Below, in pieces: positions 43,146 through 46,012 of a DNA stretch of 46,012 nt. The position numbers and the translations under genes are program-made. The notes beneath the pieces were generated by a model. It had not been told where the DNA came from. It saw only the letters and a program-made list of their open reading frames with translations, and ran no database searches. Each line of letters opens with the position of its first letter. Positions within the stretch are counted from its first letter, which is position 1. Source of the stretch: Oscillospiraceae bacterium (lineage in GTDB: Bacteria; Bacillota; Clostridia; Oscillospirales; Ruminococcaceae); NCBI GenBank assembly GCA_028689635.1, contig JAQVCU010000010.1, positions 1 to 46,012 of the forward strand. Reading direction: 5' to 3'.

Positions 43146-46012
43146 ATGTTTTCTCTTCCTGATTTTTCGGTAAAACGACCGGTCTGCATTTTGATCTGCG
43201 TTGTTACGCTGATCCTGTTCGGCGTTACCTCCGTGCTGGATATGCCTATGGAATCCACCCCGGAGATGAACATGCCCGTGGTCATGGTGATGACCACCTA
43301 CAGCGACGCCTCCCCCGAGGAGGTGGACAGCATGGTCACCGACCCCGTGGAAGCTGCGCTGGCCTCCGTGGAAGGCATCAAAAGCATGACCTCTACCTCC
43401 AGCGAGGGCCGCTCCATGGTGCAGCTGGAATTTGATTATTCCGCGGACAGCGAGGAAAAAAGCGACGAAGTCGCCTCCGCCCTCAATTCGGTGCGCCTGC
43501 CCGATTCCTGCGGCGACCCTTCGATCATGGAGATGCGCATGAACAGCAGCAGCGTCATGCAGCTTAACATCGACGGGGCCACCAGCGATAATGCCCTGGC
43601 CTATGTGGAGGACACCGTCGTCCCCAAACTGGAACAGATCGCCGGCGTCTCCAGCGTAGAGACCAGCGGCGGCAGCCGGAAATATGTCCAGATCCTGCTG
43701 GACGAGGACGCGCTGGATCAATACGGCCTGACGATGAATTCTGTCTCCAACGCCATTGCCAACGCGGAATATGAGATCTCCCTTGGCTCTGTCGACCGCG
43801 GCAACATTACCGTTAACATGATCGGTTTTGCGGAATACAACACCTATCAAAGCCTTGAAAACGTGCCGATCTCCCTGAACAGCGGCGATATTATCCATGT
43901 TTCCGACGTGGCGCAGGTGAACCTGACCACCCAGTCTCAGGATTCCTTCAGCCGGCAGAACGGCCGGAACGGCATCAGCATCAGCATCTCTCAAAACCAG
44001 AGCGCCAATACCGTTACGCTCTGCGACAAAATCGTCGCGGCGGTGGATGAGCTTAACGCCGACTCCACCCTGGGCCTTACCATTGAGGTTACCAGCAACA
44101 GCGGCGAGACCATTATGGATAACATCCAAAGCGTCATCACCTCGCTGATCGAGGGCCTGGCCGTGGCGGTGCTGGTGCTGATGTTCTTCTTCGGCAACTG
44201 GCGCGCCTCCCTGATCGTGGCGCTTTCTATGCCCCTTTCCCTCTTTGCAGCCGTGGTGCTCATGTCGGTTTTCGATATGTCCATCAATCTCATGTCCCTG
44301 GGCGGCCTGGTGGTGGGCGTCGGCATGCTGGTGGATAACTCCATCGTCGTGATGGAGAGCTGCTTTAGGGCCAAAAACCAGGAGCGCACCTTTGCCGAGA
44401 GCGTCCATGAGGGCGCAAACCTGGTGGTGGGGGCGGTGGTCTCCTCCACCCTCACCAGCATCGTGGTGGTGCTGCCCATCGCCCTGATGAACGGCATGGC
44501 CGGGCAGCTGTTTAAGGATGTCGGCCTGACCATCGTGTTCTCGCTTACGGCGTCTTTGATCAGCGCTATTACCCTGATCCCCCTGCTGTTTGTCAAGCTG
44601 CAGCCCCAGGAAAAGGAAAATACCCTGGCCAACCGCATCCTGCGGAAGGTGGATAAAGGCTATCACTGGCTGCTGGGAAAAGCCCTTGCCGCCAGAAAGA
44701 CCGTTGTGGTCATCGCCCTGGCCTCCCTGGCCCTTTCTGCCTTTCTGTATACCCAGATCGATATGGAGCTGATGCCCACCATGGACCGCGGCGGCGTCAG
44801 CGCCTCGGTGGAGCTGAAAAACGGGCTGAATACAAAAGCCAGCAACGAGATCATGACGGAGATCGAACAGATCATCGTCTCCATGCCGGATGTGGAATCC
44901 TGCTCCACCCGCGGCGGCATGGGCGGCGGCTCCGGCGCGGGCTCCTTCTCCATTACCCTGAAGGAAGACCGGAGCATGGAGACCGCGGAATTTGTGGAGG
45001 AACTGAAAAACCTCACCGCCGATATCCCCAACTGCCATGTGGAAGTCTCGCAGCAAAGCGCCATGTCCTTTGGCGGCGGCAGCGGCAACGGGGTCACCAT
45101 CGACGTCAAAGGCAATCATCTGGATACCCTGAAAGAGGCCGCCAACGAGATCCGGGAGATCGTCGCTACGGTGGACGGAGTAGAGTACGCTTCTACCAGC
45201 CTGAGCGACGGCAGCCCCCGCGCCCTGATCACGGTGGATCCGGTGCTGGCCGGCGCCTACGGGATAACGCCCTCTTCGGTGCTTTCCGGCGCTTCCAGCA
45301 AAATGAACGGTATCACCGCCATGACCCTGCAGCAGGACGACACAGAGTATTCCGTCAAAGTGGAATACCCTTCGGGACGCTATGAGACGGTCAACGACCT
45401 TTACGGCCTGATGATCGACCTGCCCGGAGGCGGCCAGATCCCCCTGACGGATCTGGCGGAGATCAGCTATTCCACCAGCCCCTCCAGCATCAGCCGTGAG
45501 GACGGAAAATACGTGGTCTCGGTCACCGGATCGCTGCGCACCGGCATGAACAGCGCCACCGTTACCAGCCAGGCGATGCAGGCCCTATCGAGCCTGGATC
45601 TTCCCGACGGGGTGTCGGTGGAAGAGGGCAGCGATATGCGGATGATGACCACGGAGTTCGGCTCCATCGGGGAAGCGCTGATGATCGCCATTTTCCTGGT
45701 GTTCGCCGTGATGGCGGTTCAGTTTGAGTCTCTGGCGTTTTCCGGCGTGGTGATGATCTCCATCCCCTTCTCCCTGGTAGGCGCGTTCCTCTCGCTGTAT
45801 CTCACCGGCACCTCCATCAGCATGACCTCCCTCATCGGTCTGGTCATGTTGGTCGGCATCGTGGTCAACAACGCCATTGTTCTGGTGGATTACACCAACC
45901 AGCTGCGTCGCGGCCAGGGCATGGAGGTCCATGAGGCCCTTATCACCGCCGGCCGCACCCGCCTGCGCCCCATCCTTATGACCACCCTGACCACCATTGT
46001 CGGGTTGCTGCC
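43146..46012 (+). CDS. RND-family efflux permease (3' partial)
   Basis: Inner-membrane pump, open from ATG 43146 to the end of the window (955 residues visible; full members run ~1000-1060). It starts three bases after the adaptor stop, with AAAGG before the ATG. Features: N-terminal FSVKRPVCILICVVTLILFGVTSV, first porter loop with PEEVDSMVTDPVEAALASVEGI, membrane block with NLMSLGGLVVGVGMLVDNSIVVMES (the proton-relay Asp region), second porter loop, and GLVMLVGIVVNNAIVLVDYTNQLRRG near the end. In a monoderm host such pumps resemble YerP/SwrC, exporting lipopeptides, drugs or fatty acids. Substrate unknown. Confidence 0.95.
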   Translation, partial: MFSLPDFSVKRPVCILICVVTLILFGVTSVLDMPMESTPEMNMPVVMVMTTYSDASPEEVDSMVTDPVEAALASVEGIKSMTSTSSEGRSMVQLEFDYSADSEEKSDEVASALNSVRLPDSCGDPSIMEMRMNSSSVMQLNIDGATSDNALAYVEDTVVPKLEQIAGVSSVETSGGSRKYVQILLDEDALDQYGLTMNSVSNAIANAEYEISLGSVDRGNITVNMIGFAEYNTYQSLENVPISLNSGDIIHVSDVAQVNLTTQSQDSFSRQNGRNGISISISQNQSANTVTLCDKIVAAVDELNADSTLGLTIEVTSNSGETIMDNIQSVITSLIEGLAVAVLVLMFFFGNWRASLIVALSMPLSLFAAVVLMSVFDMSINLMSLGGLVVGVGMLVDNSIVVMESCFRAKNQERTFAESVHEGANLVVGAVVSSTLTSIVVVLPIALMNGMAGQLFKDVGLTIVFSLTASLISAITLIPLLFVKLQPQEKENTLANRILRKVDKGYHWLLGKALAARKTVVVIALASLALSAFLYTQIDMELMPTMDRGGVSASVELKNGLNTKASNEIMTEIEQIIVSMPDVESCSTRGGMGGGSGAGSFSITLKEDRSMETAEFVEELKNLTADIPNCHVEVSQQSAMSFGGGSGNGVTIDVKGNHLDTLKEAANEIREIVATVDGVEYASTSLSDGSPRALITVDPVLAGAYGITPSSVLSGASSKMNGITAMTLQQDDTEYSVKVEYPSGRYETVNDLYGLMIDLPGGGQIPLTDLAEISYSTSPSSISREDGKYVVSVTGSLRTGMNSATVTSQAMQALSSLDLPDGVSVEEGSDMRMMTTEFGSIGEALMIAIFLVFAVMAVQFESLAFSGVVMISIPFSLVGAFLSLYLTGTSISMTSLIGLVMLVGIVVNNAIVLVDYTNQLRRGQGMEVHEALITAGRTRLRPILMTTLTTIVGLL

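Noticed and set aside
42738-45119. Very long open frame on the - strand across the RND genes
   Set aside because: It is His/Asp/Gly-rich, has no recognisable domain, and lies exactly antisense to clear adaptor and RND permease coding sequence.

Overview
The window looks like the chromosome of a GC-rich Clostridia member, most like an Oscillospiraceae/Ruminococcaceae-type gut Firmicute. The signs are AGGAGG-type ribosome binding sites, frequent TTG/GTG starts, YesM/YesN-type two-component regulators, LplA/LplB/LplC-type sugar ABC systems without their own ATPase, a T-box leader, a BirA-type operator and an aspS-gatCAB operon. The species call is inference from gene content only; no rRNA is present.

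Left third (1-14.2 kb, all + strand): a sugar-response locus. A sensor kinase (5' end outside the window) and its AraC-type response regulator precede a lipoprotein binding protein with two permeases. After an internal promoter come two tandem TIM-barrel sugar isomerases/epimerases and a Gfo/Idh/MocA oxidoreductase, then two paralogous MFS transporters and an AbrB-family membrane protein. The set suggests uptake of an oligosaccharide or glycoside and its processing through oxidation to a keto-sugar and isomerisation.

Middle (14.2-25.6 kb, mostly - strand): bioY under a probable BirA operator; the aspS-gatC-gatA-gatB operon, whose AspRS carries the His typical of non-discriminating enzymes; an SSS-family Na+ symporter behind a complete T-box leader with a UAC (Tyr) specifier; an AHL-lactonase-like metallo-hydrolase; an array of four ~91-bp tandem repeats full of palindromes; type 1 idi; and an NhaC-type antiporter.

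Right-centre (25.8-38.1 kb): an XRE regulator with a membrane tail, a PAP2 phosphatase, a CmpB-like membrane protein, a large membrane-bound AraC-type regulator that appears to start at CTG behind a perfect consensus promoter, and a convergent second LplABC-type operon. Small accessory genes follow: an XRE regulator, a 73-aa orphan, an SGNH-like lipoprotein, and an AT-richer XRE plus glycine-zipper membrane pair. A ~130-bp element with inverted ends and tRNA-Gly(CCC) close the section.

Right end (38.2-46 kb): a degenerate phosphoribosyltransferase-like protein, an EamA exporter, a MATE exporter, and divergently an RND efflux adaptor with its permease, which runs off the right edge. Most of the window is ordinary chromosomal content. 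The parts most worth a second look are the Tyr-type T-box symporter, the tandem palindromic repeat array, the isomerase/oxidoreductase module, the CTG-start regulator and the inverted-end element beside the tRNA.
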